Part shown: positions 1 to 8,423 of the stretch, one piece after another
How positions within the stretch are numbered: the stretch's first letter is position 1
Layout of the letters: every line of letters starts with the position of its first letter
DNA from: Rhodoferax sp. OV413
GTDB taxonomy: Bacteria > Pseudomonadota > Gammaproteobacteria > Pseudomonadales > Pseudohongiellaceae
Reading direction: 5' to 3'
DNA length: 51,392 nucleotides
NCBI GenBank assembly: GCA_943330915.2
Contig: CALQJO020000017.1
Coordinates: forward strand, 1 to 51,392
Notes under the pieces: generated by a model
Databases searched by the model: none
What the model saw: the letters and a program-made list of their open reading frames with translations, nothing else
What the model was told of the DNA's origin: nothing
Translations under genes and position numbers: made by a program

Positions 1-76
1 AGTTGTCGATGGCATGAGCTGCCGGCGCAGGAGTATCAATTTTTTCGGGTTGTCGGTCCTTGTTTCTGTCAAACAT
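1..76 (-). CDS. 5' end of a leftward gene, possibly a bactofilin
   Basis: Reading leftward from an ATG at 76, the frame stays open to the window edge and gives 25 residues beginning MFDRNKDRQPEK and continuing with an Ala/Pro-rich stretch. A GGTGA sequence lies about six bases upstream of the ATG. A short MF-R-K-rich start followed by a disordered Ala/Pro segment is common in bactofilins (polymer-forming cytoskeletal proteins), but the beta-helical core would lie outside the window. The assignment to a family is therefore a guess; the presence of a gene start is more likely than its identity. Confidence 0.4.
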   Translation of the reverse strand, partial: MFDRNKDRQPEKIDTPAPAAHAIDN

Positions 77-413
77 GATGTTCACCGCTATTGTTTTAAA
101 ACCAGTGGATGGGGCAGTTGTCTTTTTACAGTGCTTGAGTGTTACAAGCCAGGCCCCGAATGTATCAATAATGTTCAAATATGACAATGGCTTGAGACGT
201 ACTTATGAGAACAAATATCAATATAAACGAATTTCTTTGTTGTTGAGAGTGTAAAGTCTGTCCGCCCGGACACAGAAGTCTTACTCAGGTGAACAGCGCC
301 ACGATGGTGGGTGACAGGCGTACCAGGGCTAGACTACGATCAGTTTCTGCCCGGTTACCCTGTGTGGGGATCAACCCGACTGGGTTGGCAGTTCATTAAC
401 AAAGCAGGTATTT
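77..413. other. Intergenic region between divergent genes
   Basis: This stretch separates the leftward gene start at 76 from the rightward iminopeptidase gene at 414. It is relatively AT-rich in its left half. A possible 64-codon reading frame within it has no ribosome binding site and no recognisable composition, so it is not called. Promoters for both flanking genes are expected here, but no convincing -35/-10 pair was identified. Confidence 0.5.
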
Positions 414-1355
414 ATGACAAAACTCTATCCCAGCATTGAACCTTTCGACACACAATTTCTGAACGTGTCCGATCGGCATACCCTGTATGTCGAACAATCC
501 GGTAATCCTGATGGCAAGCCGGTGGTGTTTCTGCATGGTGGACCCGGCGGCGGGACACTGCCGCTATACCGGCAGTTTTTTGACCCCACCCGATGGCGGA
601 TTGTGATGTTTGACCAGCGCGGGTGCGGCAAGAGCACACCGTTTGCTGAATTGCAGGACAACAGCACTTGGGATCTGGTCGCTGATATTGAACTCATACG
701 CGAACATCTGGGCATCAGCCGCTGGGCGATATTTGGAGGTTCTTGGGGGTCGACACTGGCGCTGGCTTATGCAAGCTCACATCCTCATGCGTGTACTGAA
801 CTCTTTCTGCGCGGTATTTTTCTGCTCAGGAAAAAAGAAATCGACTGGTTTTATCAGGAAGGCTGTTCAAAGTTGTTTCCCGATCTCTGGGAGTCCTATG
901 TGCGGCCGATTCCGGAAAATGAACGTGATGATTTTGTGGCGGCATACTACCGTCGCCTGACCTCTGACGATCCCGCCGTGCGCGCCGAAGCCGCCAAAGC
1001 CTGGTCAGTGTGGGAAGGTTCGACCTCCAAACTCAGTTACGATGCGGCAGCGGCTGCGCGTTTTGGCGATGATGAATTTGCCGATGCCTTTGCCCGCATT
1101 GAATGTCATTACTTTATGAACAAAGGCTTTTTTACGGATGATAACTACCTGTTATCTCAGGTTCACAAGATTCGACACATTCCCACCGTGATTGTGCACG
1201 GTCGCTACGATGTCGTTTGCCCGGTTGAAAATGCCTGGGAACTGCACAAAGCCTTCCCGGAGTCAGAGTTGCATATCATTGCGGACGCCGGCCATTCGCT
1301 GTCGGAGACAGGTATCACACAAAAGCTGATTGAATACACGGATCGCTGGAGTTGA
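414..1355 (+). CDS. pip: Proline iminopeptidase (S33 family)
   Basis: This enzyme removes N-terminal proline from peptides and is normally cytoplasmic. The 313-residue product has the usual family length and an alpha/beta-hydrolase fold. Visible motifs are the HGGPG oxyanion segment (residues 41-45), a DQRGCGKS segment near 67-74, the nucleophile Ser110 in GGSWG, Asp266 in GRYD and His294 in GHS, which together give the complete catalytic triad. There is no signal peptide. The ATG at 414 follows a weak AGCAGGT ribosome binding site. The flavoprotein gene follows closely in the same direction, so the two may be co-transcribed, although their functions are not obviously linked. Confidence 0.93.
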   Translation: MTKLYPSIEPFDTQFLNVSDRHTLYVEQSGNPDGKPVVFLHGGPGGGTLPLYRQFFDPTRWRIVMFDQRGCGKSTPFAELQDNSTWDLVADIELIREHLGISRWAIFGGSWGSTLALAYASSHPHACTELFLRGIFLLRKKEIDWFYQEGCSKLFPDLWESYVRPIPENERDDFVAAYYRRLTSDDPAVRAEAAKAWSVWEGSTSKLSYDAAAAARFGDDEFADAFARIECHYFMNKGFFTDDNYLLSQVHKIRHIPTVIVHGRYDVVCPVENAWELHKAFPESELHIIADAGHSLSETGITQKLIEYTDRWS

Positions 1356-1433
1356 TTATGCTTGGTCAACGCAGGGAACAACCGTTTCTTCCGTGCTCAC
1401 AAACAGGCGGACACAACGGCGGCTGTCAGCATC

Positions 1434-2696
1434 ATGATTGTTGATGCAGTCATCATTGGTGCGGGTCCCGCAGGGTTGATGGCTGCCACCCGATTGGCTG
1501 AGGCCGGAAAATCGGTTGCGCTGTTCGATGCCATGCCGTCGTTCGGCCGTAAGTTCTTGCGCGCCGGTGTTGGCGGGCTGAACATCACTCACAGCGAAGC
1601 GCCCGACGCTTTTAGTGCCCGCTATCATCCTCATGACACCGTTGCAGACTGGTTGAGTGAGTTTAATGCCTCCAGTGTCACCGCGTGGGCGGCTGATCTT
1701 GGGGTGTCGACCTTTGTGGGTAGCTCTGGACGGGTTTTTCCGGTGCAGCTCAAAGCGTCACCTTTGCTGCGCGCCTGGTTGGGGCAGTTGCACTCTCTGC
1801 ACGTCGGATTTTTCACACGCCATCGTTGGCTGGGCTGGGAAATGCTGCGCGATGATCAAGGGCTGGCGTTGCAGCGACACCGGTTTTTTACCCCGGCGGG
1901 TGATGTTGTAGTGGACTCGCGCAGCTGTGTGCTGGCCTTGGGTGGCGGCAGCTGGGCACGCCTGGGCTCAGATGGCCAGTGGCTGCAGACCCTGCAGGGT
2001 ATGTCGCTGAGTTGCGCGCCGCTGGTGGCATCCAACTGCGGTTATGAGGTCGCCTGGAGCCAGCGCATGCAGGAACAGTTTGCAGGTGTGCCCCTGAAGT
2101 CAGTGTCTCTTGGTGTCAGGAGTCCGGATTCTGAGCACTGGCAGTTCAATCGCCGGGGTGAGGCCATGCTCAGCAAACATGGCATCCAGGGCAGTCTGGT
2201 CTATGCAGCGTCCCGTCAGATAAGTGCGCTGATAGAGACTGCCGGCAGCGCGACTTTGCTGTGGGATTTGTTGCCAGATATGCCTGAACAGACGATACTC
2301 GAAAAACTGTCAGTGCACAGAGGCAAGGAGTCGCGCAGCAATTTTCTGCGCAAACGACTCGGTATTACCGGGGTAAAAGCCGCGTTGCTGCATGAGTTTG
2401 CCAAGGATGCCATGGAGTCCCCACGCCTGCTGGCGGCGGCGATAAAAGCCTTGCCGATGATGGTTTCCCGGGCACGCCCGCTGGATGAGGCTATCAGTAC
2501 CTCGGGTGGTCTGAGTTTTAATGAACTGGACGCGGAATTGATGTTGAAAAAATTTCCCGGTGTTTTTTGCGCCGGGGAGATGCTGGACTGGGATGCTCCA
2601 ACCGGGGGTTACCTGTTGACCGCCTGTTTGTCCAGTGGACATCGCGCGGGTCAGGCCGCCGTCAGCTATCTGCAGAGACAGCCAACGATCGATTGA
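1434..2696 (+). CDS. HI0933/YhiN-family NAD(P)/FAD-dependent flavoprotein
   Basis: The product is a flavoprotein of the HI0933 (YhiN) family, close to the TIGR03862 subgroup. It has an N-terminal dinucleotide-binding GAGPAG motif right after the first beta strand, then GRKFLRAGVGGLNITHSE, a segment typical of the family, and a C-terminal APTGGYLLTAC segment that contacts FAD. The physiological substrate of this family is not known. A frame open from a TTG at 1362 would add 24 residues before the FAD motif. The ATG at 1434 is preferred because it places the nucleotide-binding strand at the very N terminus, as in relatives, although no strong ribosome binding site is seen. The resulting protein is 420 residues. 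Confidence 0.85.
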   Translation: MIVDAVIIGAGPAGLMAATRLAEAGKSVALFDAMPSFGRKFLRAGVGGLNITHSEAPDAFSARYHPHDTVADWLSEFNASSVTAWAADLGVSTFVGSSGRVFPVQLKASPLLRAWLGQLHSLHVGFFTRHRWLGWEMLRDDQGLALQRHRFFTPAGDVVVDSRSCVLALGGGSWARLGSDGQWLQTLQGMSLSCAPLVASNCGYEVAWSQRMQEQFAGVPLKSVSLGVRSPDSEHWQFNRRGEAMLSKHGIQGSLVYAASRQISALIETAGSATLLWDLLPDMPEQTILEKLSVHRGKESRSNFLRKRLGITGVKAALLHEFAKDAMESPRLLAAAIKALPMMVSRARPLDEAISTSGGLSFNELDAELMLKKFPGVFCAGEMLDWDAPTGGYLLTACLSSGHRAGQAAVSYLQRQPTID

Positions 2697-2761
2697 CGGG
2701 CGACAACAGAACAGATCGCCAGTCATAAACAATAACAACAAGTGAGATGCGGAGTCTTTTT

Positions 2762-4489
2762 ATGAAATCACCCTGGCGCTTATTCATGTGCGGCTGTCTG
2801 ACCATTCTGGCCGGGTCCCTGCTGGCCTATCTGGTGCAGACCTCTGGCGATATCACCATCAAAGATGTCAGGTTTACCGGCAATAACGGCCAGACGCTCA
2901 GTGCCCTGTTGTACATCCCTCCCAATGCCAGTGCCCGCACACCGGCACCCGCAGTGCTGGCGGTTCACGGCTACATTAATTCCCGCGAAGTGCAGGGGCC
3001 TTTTGCCATAGAACTGGCGCGCCGCGGATACGTGGTATTGGCACTGGATCAAAGTGGTCACGGTTATTCAGACGGGCCAGCCTTTGCTAACGGGTTTGGC
3101 GGCCCGGCGGCGCTGCGGTATCTGCACAGCCTGGATCTGGTCGATAAAAACAATATCGGCATGGAAGGCCACTCGATGGGTGGATGGACAGTGCTCGCTG
3201 CGGCCGCTGCTATGCCGGATGGATACAAATCGATTGTACTGCAGGGCTCCAGTACCGGCAGCGGTATGGCCGCGCCTGGAACGCCGGATTGGCCACGCAA
3301 TGTGGCGGTGGTCTTTGCGCAGTTTGACGAGTTTGCACCGTTGATGTGGGAAGTGCCCAAGGGCAGTCAGGTGGCCGACAGCGCCAAACTCAAGGCGTTA
3401 TTTGGTACGGAAAGCCCGGTGGATATTGGCCGGGTGTATGGCGATATTACACAAGGCACGGCACGGGTTCTGCACAACCCCCCGGTAACACACCCCGGCA
3501 ATCATATCTCCCATACCTCCGTGCAACACACCATTGACTGGTTTGCGCAAACCCTGAACCACGACCCCATTGAAGGGCCTGCGTCACGCAATCGTCAAGG
3601 TCAGATCTGGTTCTTGAAGGAAATCGGCACACTGGCGGCGTTTGTTGGTTTTGTCATGTTGATGCTGGGCAGCATCCGCGGATTACTGACCTTGCCAGTG
3701 TTCGCGGCGCTTGCCAGACCCGCGAGCAGCGCTGCGTGGACGGGGCGCAGCAAACGTTGGTGGGCGCTGGCGCTGATCAGTGCCATCATTCCGGTGGCCA
3801 CGTTTTATCCGTTGATGGGGGTGGGCGCCGGACTACTGAGCGCTTCTGCGTGGCTGCCACAGGGTATCAGCAATCAAGTGATGTTCTGGGCACTCGTCAA
3901 TGGCCTCATTGTCGCGGGACTGGGATTTGCCGTCAAAACAGGCCAAGCCGGGTTTGCCGTCATCCGTTGGCAGAGCAACGGCGTGCTGGCTGTTGTGTTT
4001 GCGCTGATAACAGTACTGATCGGTTATATGTCCTTGTTGCTGGCCGACTACTTTTTTAAAGTCGATTTCCGCTTCTGGTTTGTGGGTCTGAAATTGCTGA
4101 GTGTGGATCAGTTCCAGGCCATGTTGGTTTATCTGCTGCCGTTTACGCTGTTTTTTATGTTGTCGCTGCGCGCATTGCATGGAGGTCTATCGGTAGCGGG
4201 TGACAGCCGTCGTCAGCAGTATCTGAGCAATGCATTGGTCATGGCAGGTGGATTTATTGTGTTTTTGTTATTGCAGTATGGCAGTTTGTTCATCACCGGG
4301 CAGTTGCTGACGCCGGCTGAGCCGCTCAACACCATTGTGATGATTCAGTTTGCACCGCTGTTATTGATGGTGTCGCTGATCAGTACCTGCGCCTGGCGGC
4401 ATACCGGGTCTTATGTGCCGGGGGCGTTGATGAATGGTTTGTGGGTGAGCTGGTATATCGTGGCGGGGCAGGCAACGCAGGCGGTCTGA
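2762..4489 (+). CDS. Alpha/beta hydrolase fused to a polytopic membrane domain
   Basis: The N-terminal third has one membrane-spanning segment (residues about 8-25) followed by a serine hydrolase domain. That domain shows HG at 69-70, a DQSGHG segment near 96-101 and the nucleophile Ser138 in GHSMGG. The remaining part, from about residue 284 onward, contains roughly seven hydrophobic helices. The hydrolase is therefore probably tethered to the inner membrane, with the catalytic domain between the first and second helices and predicted on the periplasmic side. The ATG at 2762 is preferred over the in-frame ATG at 2747 because GGAG at 2751-2754 is correctly spaced for it. The substrate is unknown; lipids or peptides are possible. 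The 575-residue fused architecture is larger than a typical esterase. Confidence 0.8.
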   Translation: MKSPWRLFMCGCLTILAGSLLAYLVQTSGDITIKDVRFTGNNGQTLSALLYIPPNASARTPAPAVLAVHGYINSREVQGPFAIELARRGYVVLALDQSGHGYSDGPAFANGFGGPAALRYLHSLDLVDKNNIGMEGHSMGGWTVLAAAAAMPDGYKSIVLQGSSTGSGMAAPGTPDWPRNVAVVFAQFDEFAPLMWEVPKGSQVADSAKLKALFGTESPVDIGRVYGDITQGTARVLHNPPVTHPGNHISHTSVQHTIDWFAQTLNHDPIEGPASRNRQGQIWFLKEIGTLAAFVGFVMLMLGSIRGLLTLPVFAALARPASSAAWTGRSKRWWALALISAIIPVATFYPLMGVGAGLLSASAWLPQGISNQVMFWALVNGLIVAGLGFAVKTGQAGFAVIRWQSNGVLAVVFALITVLIGYMSLLLADYFFKVDFRFWFVGLKLLSVDQFQAMLVYLLPFTLFFMLSLRALHGGLSVAGDSRRQQYLSNALVMAGGFIVFLLLQYGSLFITGQLLTPAEPLNTIVMIQFAPLLLMVSLISTCAWRHTGSYVPGALMNGLWVSWYIVAGQATQAV

Positions 4490-4495
4490 TGTTTG

Positions 4496-4579
4496 CCGCA
4501 CGTGATGCGTTTTAAACCGCACGTGACGCGTTTTGAACCGCACGTGATGCGTTTTAAACCGCACGTGATGCGTTTTAAA
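4496..4579. repeat. Four tandem 21-bp repeats
   Basis: Four head-to-tail copies of a 21-bp unit lie here, with unit boundaries at 4496, 4517, 4538 and 4559. Copies 1, 3 and 4 are identical; copy 2 has two substitutions. A fifth copy starts at 4580 and decays after five bases. Each unit contains two 6-bp palindromes, CACGTG and TTTAAA (TTTGAA in copy 2), so similar sites recur every two helical turns. The array starts a few bases after the hydrolase stop codon. It could be a protein-binding array or a replication-slippage product. In-frame translation gives a 7-residue repeat, but no ribosome binding site supports translation. Confidence 0.85.
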
Positions 4580-4586
4580 CCGCAAG

Positions 4587-4777
4587 GAATGCAGGTGGTG
4601 ACGTCGGACCGGCCGCATCCTTTGAGGAGACGCCCGGCGCTGCGCAACTCGTCCTCAGGTGCTGCGCACCTTGCGAACTCGGACAGTGCTCGCGCTGGTT
4701 CGGGCGTCCCCTCAAAGGATAAACGCGGCCTGATTGATCCGGTGCGGCTGCCGACCCCGATTGCTCACGCTGCATTC
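4587..4777. repeat. MITE-like inverted-repeat element
   Basis: This roughly 190-bp stretch is built as nested inverted repeats. The outermost arms are 8-bp GAATGCAG (4587-4594) and its complement at 4770-4777. A 20-bp pair at 4617-4636 and 4701-4720 matches with one mismatch and is flanked on both sides by a GGCCGC motif. The centre holds a perfect 6-bp stem with a 3-base loop (4657-4671). No coding frame within it is convincing. The structure resembles a small non-autonomous mobile element or a REP-like intergenic repeat. No clear target-site duplication was seen, and no second copy occurs in this window. Confidence 0.6.
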
Positions 4778-4864
4778 TATGACTGGGTATCTTCCCATTC
4801 TAGTGTGCTTTGTAATATACCGCTTTTAACCATATGTATTTAATAATAAAAATATGAGGCTCCC

Positions 4865-5875
4865 ATGATGGCTTTTTTCGGGAAGATACGTCCGGTTATT
4901 CTGACGATGCTGGTATGTTCGTGGATGTCCGCTGGACACTCCCAGGATTTATCTCAGGTCACGGTGACGCGCTTGCTGGACGAGCCGATTATTACGCCCG
5001 CCTTGGATGTGCGCATGGGCAGCAATATTCAGGGGCCATCGCTGATCAGAGTGCCAGAGTGGATTGAAAACCCGCTGGGTGCGTACTACCTGTATTTCTC
5101 TGACCACAAGGGCGAGTACATCCGGCTGGCGTATGCAGACTCGTTGACCGGCCCGTGGACGGTATATTCGCCGGGTACGCTGCAATTGTCAGAGTCCCAC
5201 TTCCCTGAGACCTGTCCGCCGTGTTCGGTGCCGGACGACAGTGTGGTGCCAGCGTATGCACATATTGCATCGCCCGATGTCATCGTGCGTGAGGATCGCC
5301 AGGAACTGGTGATGTATGTGCATGGCCGTGACCCGATGGAACAAGTGACACGCCTGGCCACCTCAACCGATGGCATTAATTTTGAGGGCGCGCCTGACAT
5401 CCTTGGCCGCCCTTACTTCCGCACTTTCCAGTATAAGGATGCTTGGTATGGGCTGGCGATGCCGGGTTTTGTTTACCGCTCGCAAGACGGATACACAGCG
5501 TTTGAGGAAGGCCCGCGCTTTTTTAACAATGACATGCGCCATTCTGCGGTGTTGGTGCGCGGTGACACGCTGTATGTGTTCTGGACACAGGTAGGACATG
5601 CGCCAGAAAGCATTTTGCTCACCGCTATCACCATGAGTGATAACTGGGATGACTGGACAGAGTCAAAAACCGTGGAAGTGCTCAGGCCTGAGCGCAGCTG
5701 GGAGGGTGCTGATTTGCCTTTGATCCCCTCGGTGCGGGGTGACATCACTGTACCAGCCAATCAACTGCGCGATCCAGCGGTGTTTGAGGAGGACGGTCAG
5801 GTGTATCTGTTGTATTCGGTTGCCGGTGAAAGTGGTATCGCCATCGCCCGCGTGGATGGTATTCCGCACCACTGA
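4865..5875 (+). CDS. Secreted GH43-like beta-propeller protein
   Basis: The 336-residue product begins with a Sec signal peptide (hydrophobic core about residues 10-22, probable cleavage after AGHSQ or just before). The rest resembles the five-bladed propeller of glycoside hydrolase family 43/62/117-type proteins: repeated segments such as YYLYFSDHKG, LAYADSLTGPW, ASPDVIV and LRDPAVFEEDG are typical blade motifs in which Asp residues can be catalytic. The substrate, if it is an enzyme, is probably a glycan, but this cannot be specified. A GAGG sequence sits about seven bases before the ATG at 4865. The gene is isolated from its upstream neighbour by repeats, so it likely has its own promoter in the AT-rich 4800-4860 segment. 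Confidence 0.7.
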   Translation: MMAFFGKIRPVILTMLVCSWMSAGHSQDLSQVTVTRLLDEPIITPALDVRMGSNIQGPSLIRVPEWIENPLGAYYLYFSDHKGEYIRLAYADSLTGPWTVYSPGTLQLSESHFPETCPPCSVPDDSVVPAYAHIASPDVIVREDRQELVMYVHGRDPMEQVTRLATSTDGINFEGAPDILGRPYFRTFQYKDAWYGLAMPGFVYRSQDGYTAFEEGPRFFNNDMRHSAVLVRGDTLYVFWTQVGHAPESILLTAITMSDNWDDWTESKTVEVLRPERSWEGADLPLIPSVRGDITVPANQLRDPAVFEEDGQVYLLYSVAGESGIAIARVDGIPHH

Positions 5876-5894
5876 GGAATGCGGGGAGACACTG

Positions 5895-6716
5895 TCAGAG
5901 ATTAAAGCGTTGTCGCAAAAACAACGCGATGCCTTCCTCATTGTGGTGCCCGATGACGGCGGTTGATGCAGCTTTAACTTCGTCTTTGGCATTGGCTGGC
6001 GCATAGGCTTCATCGGCCATGGCAAACATACTGAGGTCATTGTCGCTGTCGCCAAAGCATAGTATGCGGCTGACACCCAGACTGTTGCCGAGTTGTTTCA
6101 GGGCGTTGCCCTTGCTGGCCTGGCTATGATGGATGTCCAGCCATTTCAGATCCTTGCTTTCCATTGCCATGCCGGAATAAGACACCAGGTGCTGTTCGTC
6201 GGCGATGTTTAACTCGATCGCGTCAATGGTCAGCCGTGTCCCGAGCATACTGACGTTGGTAATCTGCGACCTGGAAGGCATGTCGCTCAGTGGCAACACA
6301 TTGGCGGCCAATCGTGAATAAAACATATCCAGCAGCCGCTTTTCAAACTCATGCTGTACCGGTGGGTGATAGATGTAGTGTTTGTGATCGTCCGTCACAC
6401 AGTGCACAAACGGGGTGACATTTTCAGAAATGGCGGCACGAATAACGTGTTCGGCTTCCGCATTGCTTAAAAAATTTCCCAGTGACAAGGATTCACTGGC
6501 AGGGTCCCAGACGATCACGCCATTGATATAAATGTGCGGTAATAAAAACCCGTGCCCCGCAATAATTTCCTGTGCGGAATGTAAATTGCGGCCAGTGGCA
6601 ACCGTGTAGGCAATGTTGTTTGACGTCAACAGTTTGAGGGTTTCAGCGGTGAAGTCTGAGATGCGGTGATCAGCGCTCAGCAGTGTGCCATCCAGATCAA
6701 ATACAACAAGTTCCAT
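5895..6716 (-). CDS. Cof-type HAD-superfamily phosphatase
   Basis: The protein is a cytoplasmic haloacid-dehalogenase-type phosphatase of the Cof/YbhA/YidA subfamily, which usually dephosphorylates sugar phosphates, nucleotides or cofactors. The start FDLDGTLL carries the nucleophile Asp7 and the acid/base Asp9. The Mg-binding GDSDNDLSMF motif is near the C terminus, and the intervening cap region is of the C2 type. The frame extends 27 codons further upstream, but the ATG at 6716 is chosen because it places DxDGT at the N terminus, as in all relatives, giving 273 residues. It converges on the propeller gene with only about 20 bases between the stops. The precise substrate cannot be read from the sequence. 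Confidence 0.87.
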   Translation of the reverse strand: MELVVFDLDGTLLSADHRISDFTAETLKLLTSNNIAYTVATGRNLHSAQEIIAGHGFLLPHIYINGVIVWDPASESLSLGNFLSNAEAEHVIRAAISENVTPFVHCVTDDHKHYIYHPPVQHEFEKRLLDMFYSRLAANVLPLSDMPSRSQITNVSMLGTRLTIDAIELNIADEQHLVSYSGMAMESKDLKWLDIHHSQASKGNALKQLGNSLGVSRILCFGDSDNDLSMFAMADEAYAPANAKDEVKAASTAVIGHHNEEGIALFLRQRFNL

Positions 6717-6847
6717 GATGATGCGCGTACCCTGACTCAAAAAGTTAAGTGGCAAGCATAAACCAACGCAATGGTATCTGCCATTGGCCGCACTCACCGA
6801 GTCAATGTTATGCTCAACTTACGATAAAAATTTGAAGGGTTTTTTGC

Positions 6848-7282
6848 GTGACTTGGGAAAAAAGTAATGCCTTCACAATTGAGTTGCTAGTGGACGGCAG
6901 TGATATTGATGAACTGGGACACGTCAACAACGCCGCCTACGTGCGCTGGCTTGAGCGATGTGCCTGGCGGCACTCCGAGTCATTGGGGCTGGGTGTTGCT
7001 GAATACAAAACATTGGACAGAGCTATGGTGGTGTTGCGCCACGAGATTGACTATCTGGCCGCAGCCTATTTGCATGATGAGGTGATGGTAGCAACCTGGA
7101 TAGTTGCATCGGACAACAAGCTTCGCCTGACGCGGCACTTTCAAATTATGCGCCCCAAAGACCAGTCAACTTTGTTGCGCGCACGCAGCAATTTTGTGTG
7201 TATTGAACTGAGTAGCGGTAAGGCCCGACGTATGCCGGAAATTTTTGTAGAAACCTATGGCAAAGCCGTAACAATGAATTAG
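6848..7282 (+). CDS. Acyl-CoA thioesterase, 4HBT (YbgC/FadM-like) family
   Basis: The 144-residue hotdog-fold protein probably hydrolyses acyl-CoA thioesters in the cytoplasm. The segment DIDELGHVNNAAYVRWLE matches the active-site signature of the 4-hydroxybenzoyl-CoA thioesterase family, in which the Asp or neighbouring residues on this loop act in catalysis and the following helix is the hotdog helix. Translation starts at GTG 6848, with GAAGGG about nine bases upstream; no ATG lies nearby. It is transcribed divergently from the HAD phosphatase gene across about 130 bases. Acyl chain preference cannot be inferred. Confidence 0.85.
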   Translation: MTWEKSNAFTIELLVDGSDIDELGHVNNAAYVRWLERCAWRHSESLGLGVAEYKTLDRAMVVLRHEIDYLAAAYLHDEVMVATWIVASDNKLRLTRHFQIMRPKDQSTLLRARSNFVCIELSSGKARRMPEIFVETYGKAVTMN

Positions 7283-7407
7283 TCATGAAGTGACTGGAAC
7301 TCTATAGCAGTTGGCGTCGTTCAGTTTGGATGTTGCTGGACTGAACAATGTTCAAACCTCCGGCGCTGTTATCAAAAAAATTATTGTGATGATTGGTGAG
7401 ATTACTG

Positions 7408-8352
7408 ATGAAATTTTCTATAGCGATGATGACCGCTGTGTTGTCTTCCATGTTGGCTGTTCAGGGTTTCGCGCAGGACGCTGCCCAGTCTGAAAACACC
7501 GGCCGTCCCGGCCGTCTGGATTTGCTGACCCTCGAACAGAAAGTAGCCAATGGTCAGTCCTTCCACACCCATCAGTCTGAGGCTGTAGAGCCGTTTCGCA
7601 TTCTGGGTAATATTTATTTTGTGGGGGCGAGCAATATTGCCTCGTATTTGATTACCACCCAGCAAGGACATTTTTTGTTGGATACCGGTGTGCAGGGCAT
7701 GACCGGTGACATCAAACGCAATGTCGAGGCGCTGGGTTTTAGGATGAGTGACATCAAGATCATTTTGTCGAGTCATGCGCATTTTGATCATATTCAGGGC
7801 CACGCCATCATGCAGCGCATGACTGGCGCACAGGTGTTTGCGCTGGAGGCTGATGCGGACGCTTTAGAGGCTGGCAAAGATTTATCGCCATTGGGTTTCG
7901 AGGGATGGGAACCTGTGAAGGTAGACAGGCGCTTGCAGGATGGCGAGTCAATTAATCTGGGTGAGGTGACATTAACACCGACCTGGGCGCCCGGTCATTC
8001 GCCGGGTTGTACCACCTGGAGTATGCAGACACAGGATGCTGGTGAGAATTTTGACGTGGTGTTTTTTGGTTGTAACGGCCCCAACGATGGCGTGCAGTTG
8101 ATCAACAATCCACGCTTTCCGACGCTGGTGGAAGATGCGTTGTTCGGCTTTGACAACATGGCAAAGCTGCAAGCCGATATCTATCTGACCGGACACCCAC
8201 AAGCGCCTTTCGAGGGTATTTTGCATCTGATGCGCGTTCAGGTGAGACCCCATCCACTGCTGAATCAACAACCCTGGGCGGATTTTATTGCCGCAAGAAA
8301 GCAGGATTTTGAAGCCCGGGTGCAGGCCGAGCAGGATTCACTGCGGCAATAA
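7408..8352 (+). CDS. Subclass B3 metallo-beta-lactamase-fold hydrolase, exported
   Basis: A signal peptide (residues 1-23, ending FAQ) is followed by a zinc hydrolase domain. All the ligands of a B3 enzyme are present: HAHFDH (His123, His125, Asp127, His128), His197 in APGHSPGCTTW and His263 in TGHPQ. The arrangement GHSxGxTTW and the absence of a Cys ligand separate it from B1 enzymes and match chromosomal B3 enzymes of environmental bacteria. Members of this family open beta-lactam rings in the periplasm, but some B3-like proteins have little such activity, so substrate is inferred. The ATG at 7408 is chosen over an upstream TTG because GGTGAG at 7395-7400 is well spaced. No LysR-type regulator is adjacent. 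Confidence 0.83.
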   Translation: MKFSIAMMTAVLSSMLAVQGFAQDAAQSENTGRPGRLDLLTLEQKVANGQSFHTHQSEAVEPFRILGNIYFVGASNIASYLITTQQGHFLLDTGVQGMTGDIKRNVEALGFRMSDIKIILSSHAHFDHIQGHAIMQRMTGAQVFALEADADALEAGKDLSPLGFEGWEPVKVDRRLQDGESINLGEVTLTPTWAPGHSPGCTTWSMQTQDAGENFDVVFFGCNGPNDGVQLINNPRFPTLVEDALFGFDNMAKLQADIYLTGHPQAPFEGILHLMRVQVRPHPLLNQQPWADFIAARKQDFEARVQAEQDSLRQ

Positions 8353-8423
8353 GTTAACGCTCAATATTGTTTGCAGAATGAATCCTCTCTGCTGAACACA
8401 TACTGTCGGCTAACGACATCTTG

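Noticed and set aside
60-254. Rightward 64-codon reading frame near the left edge
   Set aside because: It has no ribosome binding site, overlaps the likely leftward gene start at 76, and its composition does not resemble a protein family.
4493-4843. Reading frame through the 21-bp repeats giving a 7-residue repeat peptide
   Set aside because: It starts with TTG without a ribosome binding site and continues into the inverted-repeat element. The periodicity is fully explained by the DNA repeat length being a multiple of three.
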